Shown in pieces: positions 1 to 10,969 of a stretch of 64,000 bases of DNA. How positions within the stretch are numbered: position 1 is the stretch's first letter; each line of letters begins with the position of its first letter. Below the pieces are notes generated by a model that worked only from the letters and a program-made list of their open reading frames with translations, made no database searches and was not told the origin of the DNA. Source of the stretch: Xanthostigma xanthostigma (Eukaryota > Arthropoda > Insecta > Raphidioptera > Raphidiidae). The position numbers were made by a program, and so were the translations under genes. The DNA lies in contig OY754467.1 in NCBI GenBank assembly GCA_963575645.1, positions 1,984,001 through 2,048,000 of the forward strand. The letters run 5' to 3'.

Positions 1-170
1 AGAGCCACTAAACATTTTCGTTTCAGTATTATAATATTTGCTTATAGATATAATATATATATACGAGGACGACACGTCGCGACAGGGCCGGTACGGGTGA
101 GACGCGAGTGGAAATGGCTGAGAGATGGAAATGGATCGATTGGGCGATTTTTAAGGGTTTATATATAATA

Positions 171-505
171 AAATAATTAAGAAAAAGTGTCCATGGGCGC
201 ATAGATTTTTAGCTACAGATATGTTTAGCGAGTTTTTAGATATAGGGATATCCATTGAATTCAACTTTTGTGCTTTTTTTTAGAAATAGAAAAATAGTCG
301 AAAACTAGGTAATGTTGGAAGGTGTCACCCTGTATAAAATAATGTCATATTCGGATTCAGCGCACTCGAAAACATATTTCTAGAGCTCAGGATTTTTTAA
401 TATTGTGATATCAATGAATATCCGTATATCTAAAATCTCGTAACTAAAAATCTATTGGTTTTTAGGCTATGCGCCCTTGGATACCTTTTCTTAATGACCT
501 TCAAA
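171..505. repeat. Inverted-repeat element, about 95-bp arms
   Basis: The left arm (about 176-268: AAGAAAAAGTGTCC, GGGCGCATAGA, GATATCCATTGA) reappears inverted at about 405-503. The arms are diverged but collinear and surround about 135 bp of AT-rich centre. This is the shape of a decayed foldback MITE. No TSD or coding remnant was found, so the family is unassigned. Confidence 0.6.
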
Positions 506-845
506 CTATAAAACAAAACCATTTTCGATCAATTTAACCGAGCACCAGTTCCCATAAGGTTTATGCGGGGTCCTTTCGCAAGAAATATGTTTTCGCGCTC
601 CTTCCGGCACGTTAAACATAAAAAAATCTCGCAAACGTGTGACGTGTTCGGAATGTCCGAATTACCTTACAACTATTATATATATAGTAACGTATATTAT
701 ATATCTAGCACTGAAGAATTCACATGTCTGATATAATTTAAATTCCACTATCGCACAGATAGTTTTATTGGAGACATTTGACGGCAGCAGCGACAATCGC
801 GGCGTACGTGACATTTGCGGCTGTAACTGTCTCCACTCTTCACAA

Positions 846-868
846 ATACACACACACACACACACACA
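846..868. repeat. (CA)n microsatellite
   Basis: About eleven uninterrupted CA dinucleotides, just upstream of the large foldback element. The rest of 506-876 shows nothing recognisable. Confidence 0.95.
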
Positions 869-876
869 ATGTATAA

Positions 877-1760
877 TAGAGTAAGATCCCAGAGCCGCCA
901 GACACAACCTATTTTTAAATAAATAAAACCTTACGTTTTGAGTAGTGTTTTATGTACTTAGAACGCTTGGCGTACCTCCATCATTGAGTCTGTGACAAAT
1001 GTACAGGTACCAGGTGAGAAAGGTGAGTAAAAATAAGAGTCACTTAATTTAAATTTAAATGGCTGATATTTATATATGTTTTGGAAAATATCACTATAAA
1101 TTAGTATCCAGTATCGCCAGTCACTTTCCGCTGACCACAATTTCTGACAGACGCTTTAAAGCTCAGAGAAAAATTAATGGACTTCACTTATTTTTAAATG
1201 CTTGATTTTTATATAATATGTTATTCAGACAACTATTACGAAATTATATTTCAACAGCCAGACAAATTGTAATGACCAAACATCCCCCCAGACGTAAAAA
1301 ATAGTCATAAAGCTCTCGCGCTCATACTAACAGCTGACTATTTTTTACGTCTGGGGGGCTGTTTGGTCATTACAATTTGTCTGGCTGTTGAAATATAATT
1401 TTGTAATAGTCGTCTGAATAACATATATAAAAATCAAGCATTTAAAAATAAGTGAAGTTCATTAATTTTTCTTTGAGCTTTAAAGCGTCTGTCAGAAGTT
1501 GTGGTCAGCGGAAAATGACTGGCGATACTGGATACTAATTTATAGTGATATTTTACAAAAAATATAAATATCATCCATTTAAATTAAAATTAAGTGACTC
1601 TTATTTTTACTCACCTTTCTCACCTGGTACCTGTACATTTGTCACAGACTCAATGATGGAGGTACGCCAAGCGTTCCAAGTACATAAAACACTACTCAAA
1701 ACGTAAGGTTTTATTTATTTAAAAGTAGGTTGTGTCTGGCGGCTCTGGGATCTTGGGCTA
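877..1760. mobile_element. Foldback element, 884-bp near-perfect palindrome
   Basis: The arm 877-1307 (starting TAGAGTAAGATCCCAGAGCC) is repeated inverted at 1335-1760, separated by a 27-nt loop (1308-1334). Arms of about 430 bp stay collinear with few mismatches. Short TAA direct repeats flank it (874-876 and 1761-1763), compatible with a 3-bp TSD. A second copy begins at 63843, again directly after TAA, which supports the boundary. There is no transposase, so it is non-autonomous. A 3-bp TWA duplication would fit PIF/Harbinger, but the family is inference. Open frames inside are only the palindrome read through. Confidence 0.88.
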
Positions 1761-1763
1761 TAA

Positions 1764-2288
1764 GTCGAGGCACGAGATCACCGTCGTGTATCTATGCATA
1801 CTTCCACTTCCTGTTCCCGTGACCAACGACCGACGTCATTTGGTTTCCGCTTGTCGTCACATCACAGAACACTGATGGCAGGCAGATTACCGACTGCTGC
1901 ACGCCGTCGCGTCCATCCCCTCGTTCACGTCCACCCGATGTCCACCTCGAGCGCACCGATAACGGCGACCTTGATTGTTTCGTTCTGAATAGCGAAAATC
2001 CGCCGAGTCCGGAAGAGAACGGACGATCTATACTCTAAAAAAACGTCTTCTATTTGCATGGAATACAAATACATTTTGGACGTTTCGATTTTACACCAAG
2101 AGATGGCGTTAATGTGCTCATTTTTACGTGTTTATATTGCAGTAAGTACTAAAATGAGTTCTTTGTTTAAATGAATCGGGGAAGTTGATCCAAAAAAGTG
2201 TGCGATTTATCAATGCATATATTATCTAACATAATCTTTGTCATTATCAAAGAACAGATGAGGATATATATTTCTAAGTGAAAGTAAA
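1764..2288. other. No recognisable feature; GC-richer block
   Basis: About 1765-2030 is GC-richer than its surroundings and holds a 64-codon open frame with no recognisable domain, splice context or repeat. The rest is AT-rich with nothing visible. Confidence 0.4.
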
Positions 2289-2887
2289 CTAGTGAGACCT
2301 GTGCGAATTATTCGCACTAAATAAGTATAATAATTATCACTTTACAAAATTATTTTTTAAATATGATTGCAGGTATTCAATTCGTTTCAAATTTTGCACA
2401 CTGCTTATAGCGTTCTTCTTTGTGTTGTATTACAATATGAAGCTCAGATGACAGATCGAAGAAATATTTTACTAAAATTGTCATATAGAGGCGCAAGTAG
2501 CAAAAGGGTTGAGCTAAGCCGTCAGATGGCATCATGCAGCATTGCTGTGACGTTGTTCAACGTTGCTCGCTGTTTCAAAATTAAAGCCGTCAGATGGCAG
2601 TATGCAGTATTGCGTCTGTTGTATTACAATATGAAGGTCAGATGACAGATCGAAGTGTTTACGTTGTTTCAAAATTAAAGCCGTCAGATGGCAGACGTTG
2701 TTCAGCGTTGCTGTATTTTAATTAATTTACAAAAACAAAAACAATAATAAATTTTTTAGTTGTCGATGTCAGTAGAGCAAGCAATTATCTGTAAAATGAT
2801 ATACCTATAATTTATGTGGAAAAATTGTGAGGTTTTTTCTAAAAAGGGAGGCAAACATCTTTAACCTTAGAGTATTAATATATATGA
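2289..2887 (-). mobile_element. Hel-B non-autonomous Helitron, full length
   Basis: Read on the minus strand it starts TCATATATATTAATAC and ends with the hairpin GTGCGAATAATTCGCAC, then AGGTC and a terminal CTAG. It sits between A and T, the Helitron target. It has no terminal inverted repeats, no TSD and no Rep/helicase coding. The body carries short internal repeats (GCCGTCAGATGGCAG and a GATGACAGATCGAAG motif). This is one of eight copies in the window; the small open frames inside are not genes. Confidence 0.88.
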
Positions 2888-3523
2888 TGATAATTACATT
2901 AGAGAGAGAGAGAGTGAGTGAGATAATGTAACAAAACTGGCTACAACTGCTTAAAGAGATTAATTTTCTAGGAATTTTGTGTATATTTTGTTGAAACATC
3001 TTCCAAAATTTTGGGTAGACATTTTCCTAAGAAAACGATCACATTGATGAATGCGTTTATAAATAAAAAACAATTCAGGGTTCCATAAAAAATAGAGTAG
3101 AAAGTAATATAACATGTAAAATTTGTTGAATATAAGGTTATGTTTAACTAAAATGGTGTCGCGTATATAAAAAAATGAGCATCGTGAAGTATTCTCTACA
3201 AACTTAAAAAAGTTGTATATGTTTTATTTTAAACGTTGCCAGCTTTTCATGTGCTTCACGGATCAAGTAAGCGGGACGTAACAAAACACACTCAACAACA
3301 GTCCCGTTTCAAAGGTGCCAACTGTGGCGACAAAAGAAATATCGAATATATATTGTGGAAAAGTACAGTGGCATAGAACTCAGAAGATGTACAATACGCG
3401 CGCGTTATGACACAACGCATCGCCATTTTTGTTGTAAGAGGACTCCCCATCTGTCGGCATTTTTTCGCGATTTCTATTTATACAGGTTGCACAAAATTTA
3501 CCCTCTCCTTTTTTACCCTTTTC
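2888..3523. other. No recognisable feature
   Basis: AT-rich sequence with a short GA-rich run near 2905-2920. No gene, terminus or repeat shared with the rest of the window was seen. Confidence 0.4.
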
Positions 3524-4185
3524 TTTTGACGTGATAACGTCTTATAAATTGATGAATCACCAATCTTATAAATTGATAAAACACCGGCTGCATGCACGAA
3601 AAAGTGTAACGTTCCTAAAATCCTAACGTTCGTAACGCGTAACGTTCCGCCTGACCCTGTGCGTGCTTTTTGCTAATTTCTCGCTCAATTTAAATCAGAT
3701 CGGTTTGAAACCAGTCTTAAACGAAAGAGGAGAACATTTTACATAGATTTCGTATAACAGAATTTGCCTAAACAGTTTTTTTATACAAATTTATATAGAA
3801 AAATAGCTGTATAAATGCAATGTTGTCTAATGCATGGCGCGACGCGGTCGGTCGTCTTTGTTTACCGTACATGGAAATTAGAAGATAACGTATGTCTTGT
3901 CTTAACATGAAAACGGCTGCATTTCTAATGTTTAATTCAATTTTTTGACATTAGTATTTTGTGAAATGCAACGCCTTCTAAGTTAAGTATTGGAATAACT
4001 AATTATTATTAGAACATAATACTTTGACAGTTGCAAACGTCACTTTTGACATTTCTTATCATTCCGACACCAAGGATAAGCGGATTGAAACCAAATTTTG
4101 GGAGGTTTAGGTTATGTATTACGGAATACGTTATCACGTAAAACTATCGTCCGTAAACCGACTTTACAGACAACCAATTTTTTTT
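3524..4185 (+). repeat. Dispersed repeat D, copy 1
   Basis: Begins TTTTGACGTGATAACGTC and ends near ACAGACAACCAATTTT. It matches 51892-52597 almost throughout, and its two ends match an inverted copy at 12878-13293. The motif ACGTGATAACGT occurs near both ends in opposite orientation (3530 and about 4130), suggesting a subterminal inverted repeat of a DNA transposon. No coding remnant seen; family unknown to me. 4186-4805 contains nothing recognisable. Confidence 0.8.
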
Positions 4186-4805
4186 TTAGACTACAGCTGT
4201 TCGATTTCACGCATAACTTTTGATGTAAATTAAAAAAAAAATACACATCCTTCAAATAAAATGGCGTCGCTTCAAATCATAACGAGGGACTCTCTGTATT
4301 AAACTATTCGGGACGCGGAAGTATATTGTAAATAAAAACGAATGTCATTTGGGAGACCCCACTGTAAAAAATAGAGTAAACCGCAAAAACTTTTAAAACG
4401 CGTATACCTTCGCCACTGTATTTATAAAGTGAGACAGAAGATGGCTTCAGGGTGAGGAGGTGCGACAGCGTACTTCGATGGGGCGGAGCGACTGAGCTCC
4501 CGACGTAAGTGTGTGTGTGCTGGAACCATAGAACTTTCATAAATGTAGCCTCTTTCCATTATCTAGGTCCTTGAAAGACCACCAAAAATTACGGAAACGT
4601 CTTCAAAAAAATTGCCTTAAATAAATAATTTTTGAATTATTATTAATTAAAATACAAAAACACGCCTAAAAAACAGAATCAGCGAGACAATTTTTTTTTT
4701 TATTTTTCCGGGAACAATGGAATTTATTCTTTTGTTTATATATGAGAGTATGCAAATGGGGAGCGAATAAAAATAATTCTAAAGGAGGTGTAAATAAAAA
4801 AAAGT

Positions 4806-5234
4806 TTAAGAGTATTCGTCCCTGCAAACACCCCCTGCACCCTTCATCGCAAATCTTTTCTCCTCGCCTAAAAACGGTTCGCGCTCTCCCGACGCTATTT
4901 TTAAAGATAGAGGGTTCTGGTAAAGGCCAAATGAAAGACAAAGAATCAGACTACAGATCCTTCAGGCGAATTTTTTGAAAAACAGTTTCGCCTACGTGTG
5001 AAATATTACGTAAATTATTATTTTTTTCCAAAGGTTGTAAGTTTTTTCAGGAATTTTTTTTTCAAAAAATTCGCCTGAAGGATCTGTAGTCTGATTCTTT
5101 GTCTTTCATTTGGCCTTTACCAGAACCCTCTATCTTTAAAAATAGCGTCGGGAGAGCGCGAACCGTTTTTAGGCGAGGGGAATAGATTTGACATGAAGGG
5201 TGCAGGGGGTATTTGCAGGGACGAATACTCTTAA
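4806..5234. mobile_element. Long inverted-repeat (foldback-type) element
   Basis: The left arm 4806-4982 is repeated inverted at 5053-5234, with a roughly 70-bp centre (4983-5052). Matching blocks include TTAAGAGTATTCGTCCCTGC, AAAAACGGTTCGCGCTCTCC and ATCCTTCAGGCGAATTTTTT. Overlapping open frames on both strands arise only because the sequence is palindromic. No TSD was identified. Confidence 0.8.
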
Positions 5235-5324
5235 ATAAAATAAATAAAAAAAAATTTAAGTTCTCTAATTTACCGTCATCTTTAATAGCAGAAATGAAAA
5301 AAAAAAATATTGCATCGCTGCATT

Positions 5325-5722
5325 AAAGGCTGGTTTTGCCGCTAGATTTGAATGCTAGTTTTCAAGCGCTTGTTTTCGTGATGGCTTCATACGACGCAAG
5401 TTTGCTTTGTAGATGCGTTTGGTGCGCGCGCAGTGACAGCTCGAATGTTAACAAAAATGGACGTTTTTTGTCTCTGAACAGAACGCACGCTATGGGGCAG
5501 TGATTGTTGTGGGCGTTTATCCACGTCGCCCACGTGACAAGATACTATTTCCTGATTGGTTCAGACGAACAAGCAAGAAAACTAGCCCCGGTTCTAATTT
5601 TGAAATCCATCGCGACATCTCGCAGGCGAGCCCGCAGTGACGTCATTTCCATCTTCGCAAGCCGCAAGGCAGCCAGCTCAAGTCCCAGCAGTGTTTCTAG
5701 CAGCCTTGTGTGCAGCGAACTA
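5325..5722 (+). repeat. Dispersed repeat E, copy 1 (promoter-like motifs)
   Basis: Shares a block with 17703-17935 and 39290-39755: CCCACGTGACAAGATACT, CCTGATTGGTTC, GCAGTGACGTCATTTCC and a following GCAGCCAGC-type stretch. The shared motifs are an E-box (CACGTGAC), an inverted CCAAT box (ATTGG) and a CRE (TGACGTCA). It could be the regulatory end of an unknown element. No coding sequence was recognised. Confidence 0.65.
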
Positions 5723-5744
5723 TAAGATCAATGAATGTTGATAC

Positions 5745-6255
5745 TAGTGATGTTCCGAATATCCGTATCCGCGGATATCCGAGGGAGAAGAAAGATCCGT
5801 ATCCGTTAGTTTTTGGCGGATCTTTTACCTTATTAATTTTCAATTCATAGATGAAATTTTATATATTATATAGGTGATTAGGTAATAATGAAAACCTGTT
5901 AAATTCCATTCAGATTATTTTTTATTTGTTAAAATCGCATTTGGCACCTTTATATTTCAAACATTTATCGTAGTGAGTACCATATCAACAGTACATAACT
6001 CAAAGGTACTAAAAAACTATCTTTATAATGAGATATTGCACATCGATCTTTGAAAAGAGACAATCTGTTATGAGAGTTAACTCTTAAAGAGGTAAATAAC
6101 TTTTTCCCATAACAGATAGTCTCTTTCCAAAGGTCGATGTGCAATATTTAACGCCGCGTACTCTTAAGAAAGTTAAGATCCGTATCCGCGGAACTTGAAA
6201 CAAAATATCCGTATTCAGATCCGTATCCGCGGATATACATTTTTAACGATCCGTA
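5745..6255. mobile_element. hAT-type MITE, 8-bp TSD GTTGATAC
   Basis: Exact 8-bp duplications GTTGATAC lie at 5737-5744 and 6256-6263. Termini are rich in ATCCGTATCCGCGGATAT, present at both ends in opposite orientation. A second palindrome (about 6028-6150, AATATTGCACATCGA-type arms) lies inside. No transposase remnant is visible. An 8-bp TSD is characteristic of the hAT superfamily. Confidence 0.85.
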
Positions 6256-6654
6256 GTTGATACTCCCTGGTTTTAGCACAGCAAATTTATGTCACGGCTT
6301 TAGAATGGCAATTCCTATTCCAGTTATATAAGTTCCACGACTTCAACTCCCAACGTGTGTGTATTGGAGTACTGACGTAGTTGCCAGAAAACGAGTTCGA
6401 GGACCACAAAGGAATGGCTCGAGGCAAGGAGCGGCAGTGGTGAAGACGTCGCCCTCTGCACAGTATTAAAGGTATGGTATTCTCGTGGGACGAGGGGTTG
6501 TTCTATCTAAAAGGACCGCGACGTATGCACCATATGTATGCGACCGACCTTTCGTTACAAGGTAGACAGGGTCAACATCCAACTAAACAGACTTGCAAAA
6601 TTTCTTTACAAGCCCTGATTAATATACTATTTCATAGACATAGTCGTAAATATA

Positions 6655-6749
6655 CAGTATACTAGCGGCCCGGTTCGGCTTCGCTCGAATTTGTAGATTT
6701 CCACCGTTGCAAAGTTGGTCTCCACGAAAAGCGTTTTTATTTTAACGCG

Positions 6750-6798
<49 letters not shown>

Positions 6799-7691
6799 GA
6801 GCACTCCGGCTGCGCCGTCGTGCTCGATACCTTAACCTCAGCAACACGTGGTGGTTATGCTATTGAATTGTAGCTTATATGAAACGTTGCGTCATCTATT
6901 GAATATTCACTCAATACAGTCAACAGACAATTATGACTGTCAAGGAATAGACAAATAATTTGCAATAAAATAATATTGCGACTATAAATTGAAATGTAAG
7001 CTATCCTATCTTTCAAGTTGGGTCGAATTGCACACGGTGTGCAAATCAAATTTAAAATCGGTTCAGTAGTTTAGGAGTCCATCGCGGACAAACATGTGAC
7101 ACGTAATTTTTATATATAAAGATGTAAACGCGTAAGGTGCACATAGGGAAATTAGCATTGGGAAAAAATTACTTGGATCAGAGTTAGCCATGACTGCATT
7201 AATTGTTATTTCTATTGAATTATCGTGGTAATCTTGAGGATTTCTATTTTATTTGGATTTATTTTTATTTTACTTGGCTTTTTTAATAATAAAAAGCTCT
7301 TATAAATCATTATTTTAATTTTTTTGTAGAAAAATAAAACAAAAAAAAAACTCCATCTGTTTGGAAACATTTCATTCAAAAATTGTCTGACTGGTATGAC
7401 GTATGCGCGTTGGTAAAGCAGTTACCCAATGTCTTTAGGTTCAACACGAATAGGCGGAGATATTTGATCTCGCACCATATTTAAGTATTTTTGGGAATTT
7501 AATGTCCCATAAATAAAAAAAAGTCCGATTATGTTGTAATCATTTGAATATTTTCTTCGGTAGTATACACATTCATTTTGCAAACGCATATTATCTGTCA
7601 AATTGAAAAACAAGATTTCAAGGCTCACTCTGATCCAGTCATTTTTTTCAATGTTAATTTCCCTATGTGCACCTTACGTGTTTACATTCTG
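6655..7691 (-). mobile_element. Tc1/mariner deletion derivative, split by a Helitron
   Basis: Terminal inverted repeat CAG(T/A)ATGTAAACRCG plus TAAGGTGCACA, flanked by TA on both sides. The left end is interrupted: CAGTATA at 6655-6661 is separated from TGTAAACGCG (7123) by the Helitron at 6662-7122. The minus strand keeps mariner-type transposase scraps around 7422-7628 (YLNMVRDQISPPIR and flanking residues). Other copies lie at 18169-18741, 29208-29768 and 19132-19308. Confidence 0.85.
6662..7122 (-). mobile_element. Hel-C non-autonomous Helitron
   Basis: Read on the minus strand it starts TCTTTATATATAAAAATTAC directly after A and ends with the palindromic GAGCGAAGCCGAACCGGGC and CTAG directly before T. 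An (AT)n run of about 45 bp (6752-6796) lies in the 3' half. No coding. It inserted precisely at an A/T dinucleotide in the terminal repeat of the Tc1/mariner element, so it is the younger of the two. Confidence 0.88.
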
Positions 7692-8191
7692 TACGATCAC
7701 AGTGTCTGTTATTTCAGTTCGCGGTAGACTAGCGAGTAGCAGCCGTAGTGTGACCGGGCAGCCCGCCGATGCTTGCTGATGCTACTGTCCGCCGCTGATC
7801 AGCAGCGGCTGACAAGCAGCCTAGTGTGACCCGCGCTTAACGACATTTAGAGGAATGTATTATATTTAACAGTGGTGTTTTAGTCAGGCATTTGTATCAG
7901 TCATGTCAACTGGCAAGCAGCACTGTCAGAAACATTTTCCCGGCTTCACTCGCAAATTGAAGTCCTGCCTTTTCGCTTCTGCGTCCACACAATGGGATAT
8001 TATTTCATGCAAACTAGCCACATATAGGTAGTTCTTTTAAATGTGGGCTTTCAGAATTAATCTGACGTTTTTGTAGCAATAATGGCCGTTTATCGATTTT
8101 TTTTTAATAAAAAAATAATATAGTTTGTCGGCACGTGTCCATTTTAACAGTATCGGTTTCTCTTTCGAGTGAATCAAAAATATCTAAAGGT
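7692..8191. other. No recognisable feature
   Basis: Contains the short near-palindromic GCTGATCAGCAGCGGCTG at about 7794-7811 but no gene, terminus or repeat that I can place. Confidence 0.4.
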
Positions 8192-8689
8192 GGCACTTCA
8201 CATGGCTATTTGTGTTCGTTATTGGGTGTTTGTTGTATTTGGCAAAATATATGACGTTCAAGACAAACATGCAAATAGAGGCAAATACGACCATCCACAC
8301 ATGGCAGTCAAATAACAAACACACAAACATTTGGCAGCAGAACGCAAGGTTCAAAATTCCAGGAATTTTAGCACTGTTTCATTGTCCCAATTCAGTTTCA
8401 ATAGTAATTGTTCCAGTTCTCGCTCACAGCACAGACACAAAAATACTGCGCGTCCGTACAGGTTCACGGCGCGTGCGCTTCTGAATATGGCCATTGTGTG
8501 GACGGTTTATTTGCTTATTTGACTCCTTTGATGTGCCTCGAAAAACCGACACGCGCACGGTAACGCGTATTTGGTATTGGCCTTATTTGTCAAATAGGAA
8601 AATAAGGCCAACACTTTGTCAAATATAGACTGTCCACACTTGGTAATTGTTTGCCAAATACACAAATACAAATAGCCATGTGCAGTGCC
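8192..8689. mobile_element. TIR MITE, GGCACTKCACATGG ends
   Basis: The left end GGCACTTCACATGGCTATTT and the right end (reverse complement GGCACTGCACATGGCTATTT) form an inverted repeat of about 23 bp. Subterminal blocks ATTTGGCAAA and CACACATGGCA also recur inverted. No TSD could be fixed, so the superfamily is open. Overlapping 63- and 90-codon frames inside are spurious. Confidence 0.75.
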
Positions 8690-9340
8690 GGCATAAGAGC
8701 ATTTTTTTTCTCGACACATTTTAAACTCACGTAATTAATGGACATCTCCTGAGAAGCTTGTTAAAAATTCTACGTGTCGTGGATTTTTTTTCGAAATTTT
8801 TATTTTAACACTTTTTACCTCACGATCTTTCCAAATTATGTACCTACCTACAGCCCTTTGCAATAAAATATGGAAATAAAGAAAGAAAGTTCAAAGTGGG
8901 TGCAAGAAGCTGTTCTATAACACAGACTGCAACCGAGTAAAGCAATTCCAGGTTCTCGTGGGATCGGAAATTGTCACTTCTAAAGGGAAAAAAATGTAAG
9001 TTTGGGTTAGAGATTCGTGCAAAGTGTAGTAAATATTTATAAGAGTGGAAATGTATGATTCATCTCGCATCGACCACTCTTCTATAAAATTTATAAACGC
9101 AAAGACCGACGGCAAACAAACCGAATTTCCGCAGGATTTATCAAAAATTGAGATAAAGCACAAATAAATTACGAACAAATCGGTTTTATATACACTGCAA
9201 TTTATTCCTAGAATATTTGTTCAAGAAAAAAACACGCAAAATTTTACAGTGAATTTAATTTATTATTAAACAGATCACGCTGCTCAGTTGCAGAAAACAC
9301 TGTTAGAAAATCTGATTTGACAATGACGTTACCGTACACA
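8690..9340. other. No recognisable feature
   Basis: AT-rich DNA without recognisable coding sequence or repeat termini. Confidence 0.4.
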
Positions 9341-9794
9341 TCATATATTATATTAATACGCTATGGTTAAGAATGTTTGCCTCCCATTTTAGAAAAAACC
9401 TCACAATTTCTCAACATAAATTATATATCATTTTACAGATAATTGCTTGCTTTACTGACATCGACAACTAAAAAATTTATTATTGCTTTTGTTTTTGTAA
9501 ATTAATTAAAATACAGCAACGCTGAACAACGTCTGCCATCTGACGGCTTTAATTTTGAAACGTCACAGCAATGCTGCATGATGCCATCTGACGGCTTAGC
9601 TCAACGCTTTTGCTACTTGCGCCTCTATATGACAATTTTAATAAACTATTTCTTCGATCTGTCATCTGAGCTTCATATTGTAATACAACACAAAGAAGAA
9701 CGTTATAAGCAGTGTGCAAAATTAGAAACGAATTGAATACCTGCAATCATATTTAAAAAATAATTTTGTAAAGTGATAATTATTATACTTATTT
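9341..9794 (+). mobile_element. Hel-B Helitron, 3'-truncated
   Basis: Starts TCATATATTATATTAATACG after A, then follows the Hel-B body. The sequence stops matching just before the terminal hairpin (after CTTATTT, about 9794), so the hairpin and CTAG are absent. The internal repeat block is also shorter than in full copies. A Ginger-like element begins 16 bp further on. Confidence 0.85.
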
Positions 9795-9810
9795 CTTTAA
9801 ACTGTGTATA

Positions 9811-10566
9811 TGTTACGGTCTATACCCGAATTCGGTCAATGACCGAAATAAATGCGCAAAACTAGTTTTGACCAACGAATATTGCCCTGCAAATCTTACA
9901 TTTAATCGGGTATTGACTGTTAGAAAATGAGCAAAACTAGTTTTGCGCGTTTTCAATTGGACTAAACTAGTTCTGTCCGTTTTTGAACGGACAGTACTAG
10001 TATGGCATCGGAATCTTCTTTGCGTTTTTTAATTAACTTTTCCACATCAATGATACTTATTACATCAAAGCGATTTATTCTTCTGTATTGTTTATCAGAC
10101 AGAGGTTTTAATTCAGCTTTCAATACATTTGCTTTCTTAACCTCACTTAGTGTAGTAAGGTAATTATGTTTCGTTATAAAATTATGTTTCAGAAGCCTCC
10201 AATAGGCGAACTAGTTGAGACTCGAATTCATCTTGCATTTTTACTTAATTATTACACTGAATAACCTACAATTATATTAATTATAACATTCAGGAGAACA
10301 ACTCAATAGATAGGTACATAAACAAGAACATAACCCTACTTTTGTTCGGGTTCGGACGTTGATTGAATGAAACAAGCAGAACTAGTACTGTCTGTTCAAA
10401 AATGGACAGAACTAGTTTTGTCCAATTTAAAATGCGTAAAACTAGTTTTGCTCATTTTATAACACTCAATACCCGTTTAAATGTAAGATTTCGGGTTTGG
10501 GCAATATTCGTTGGTCTAAACTAGTTTATTTCGGTCATTGACCGAATTCGGGTATAGACCGTAACA
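9811..10566 (-). mobile_element. Ginger-like DNA transposon derivative, TSD TATA
   Basis: Ends TGTTACGGTCTATACCCG and its inverse, flanked by TATA (9807-9810 and 10567-10570). Terminal inverted repeats run about 190 bp and contain the palindrome CAAAACTAGTTTTG repeatedly. TGTNR ends with a 4-bp TSD are the published signature of Ginger transposons. A sister element with TGTTACSGTCAATGTC ends and the same TSD lies at 46065-47059. The centre keeps an open fragment (next entry). Confidence 0.72.
9962..10210 (-). pseudogene. 82-codon open fragment inside the Ginger-like element
   Basis: A minus-strand frame is open from 10210 to a TAG at 9962-9964. It reads FAYWRLLKHNFITKHNYL, then LSEVKKANVLKAELKPLSDK, then YRRINRFDVISIIDVEKLIK, and runs out into the terminal repeat. 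The first part is lysine-rich, without the low complexity of chance frames. It resembles an N-terminal region upstream of an integrase-type transposase, but no catalytic motif is present. Identification as a Ginger transposase remnant is inference from position; a captured host exon is the alternative. Confidence 0.45.
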
Positions 10567-10570
10567 TATA

Positions 10571-10969
10571 CATGTATTAAGCATCGTTCTACAAATTCAA
10601 AATACGCCATTTTGTTCTGCGGACACAAATATGTCACCCAGAAATAACAAGTATACATATTATTAAGTTACTTTACCAGTCTATTCACTATGAATAAAAT
10701 CAACTAACTTCATTTATAAACTCTTAAACTTTTCCAACGCGGCACATATAAAGGGATAAATGGATAGAGTGGAAACTTTTCTTCACGTCGACTTCGTTTT
10801 CCATCCTATTCACTTTTCATAATAAGTTGGAAGCGCCATTGCCAATCTTTACAAAATAAAAATATCACCACAATGCAATCAGATACGCCGCGTTACGTGG
10901 GGCAACGCAAGCTCTAAACAAATTTGAATTGTAAAGAAAAAAAGCGAGTGTGCTTTAGACCACACGTCT
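10571..10969. other. No recognisable feature
   Basis: AT-rich sequence with no coding signature. Confidence 0.35.

Noticed and set aside
2367-2645. 92-codon frame with LQYEAQMTDRRN, repeated at 9549, 16313, 49440 and 57008
   Set aside because: It lies within Hel-B Helitrons, differs in length and frame integrity between copies and has no domain; chance frame in a repeat.
4666-4978. Overlapping 91- and 78-codon frames on opposite strands
   Set aside because: Produced by the arms of the inverted-repeat element at 4806-5234.
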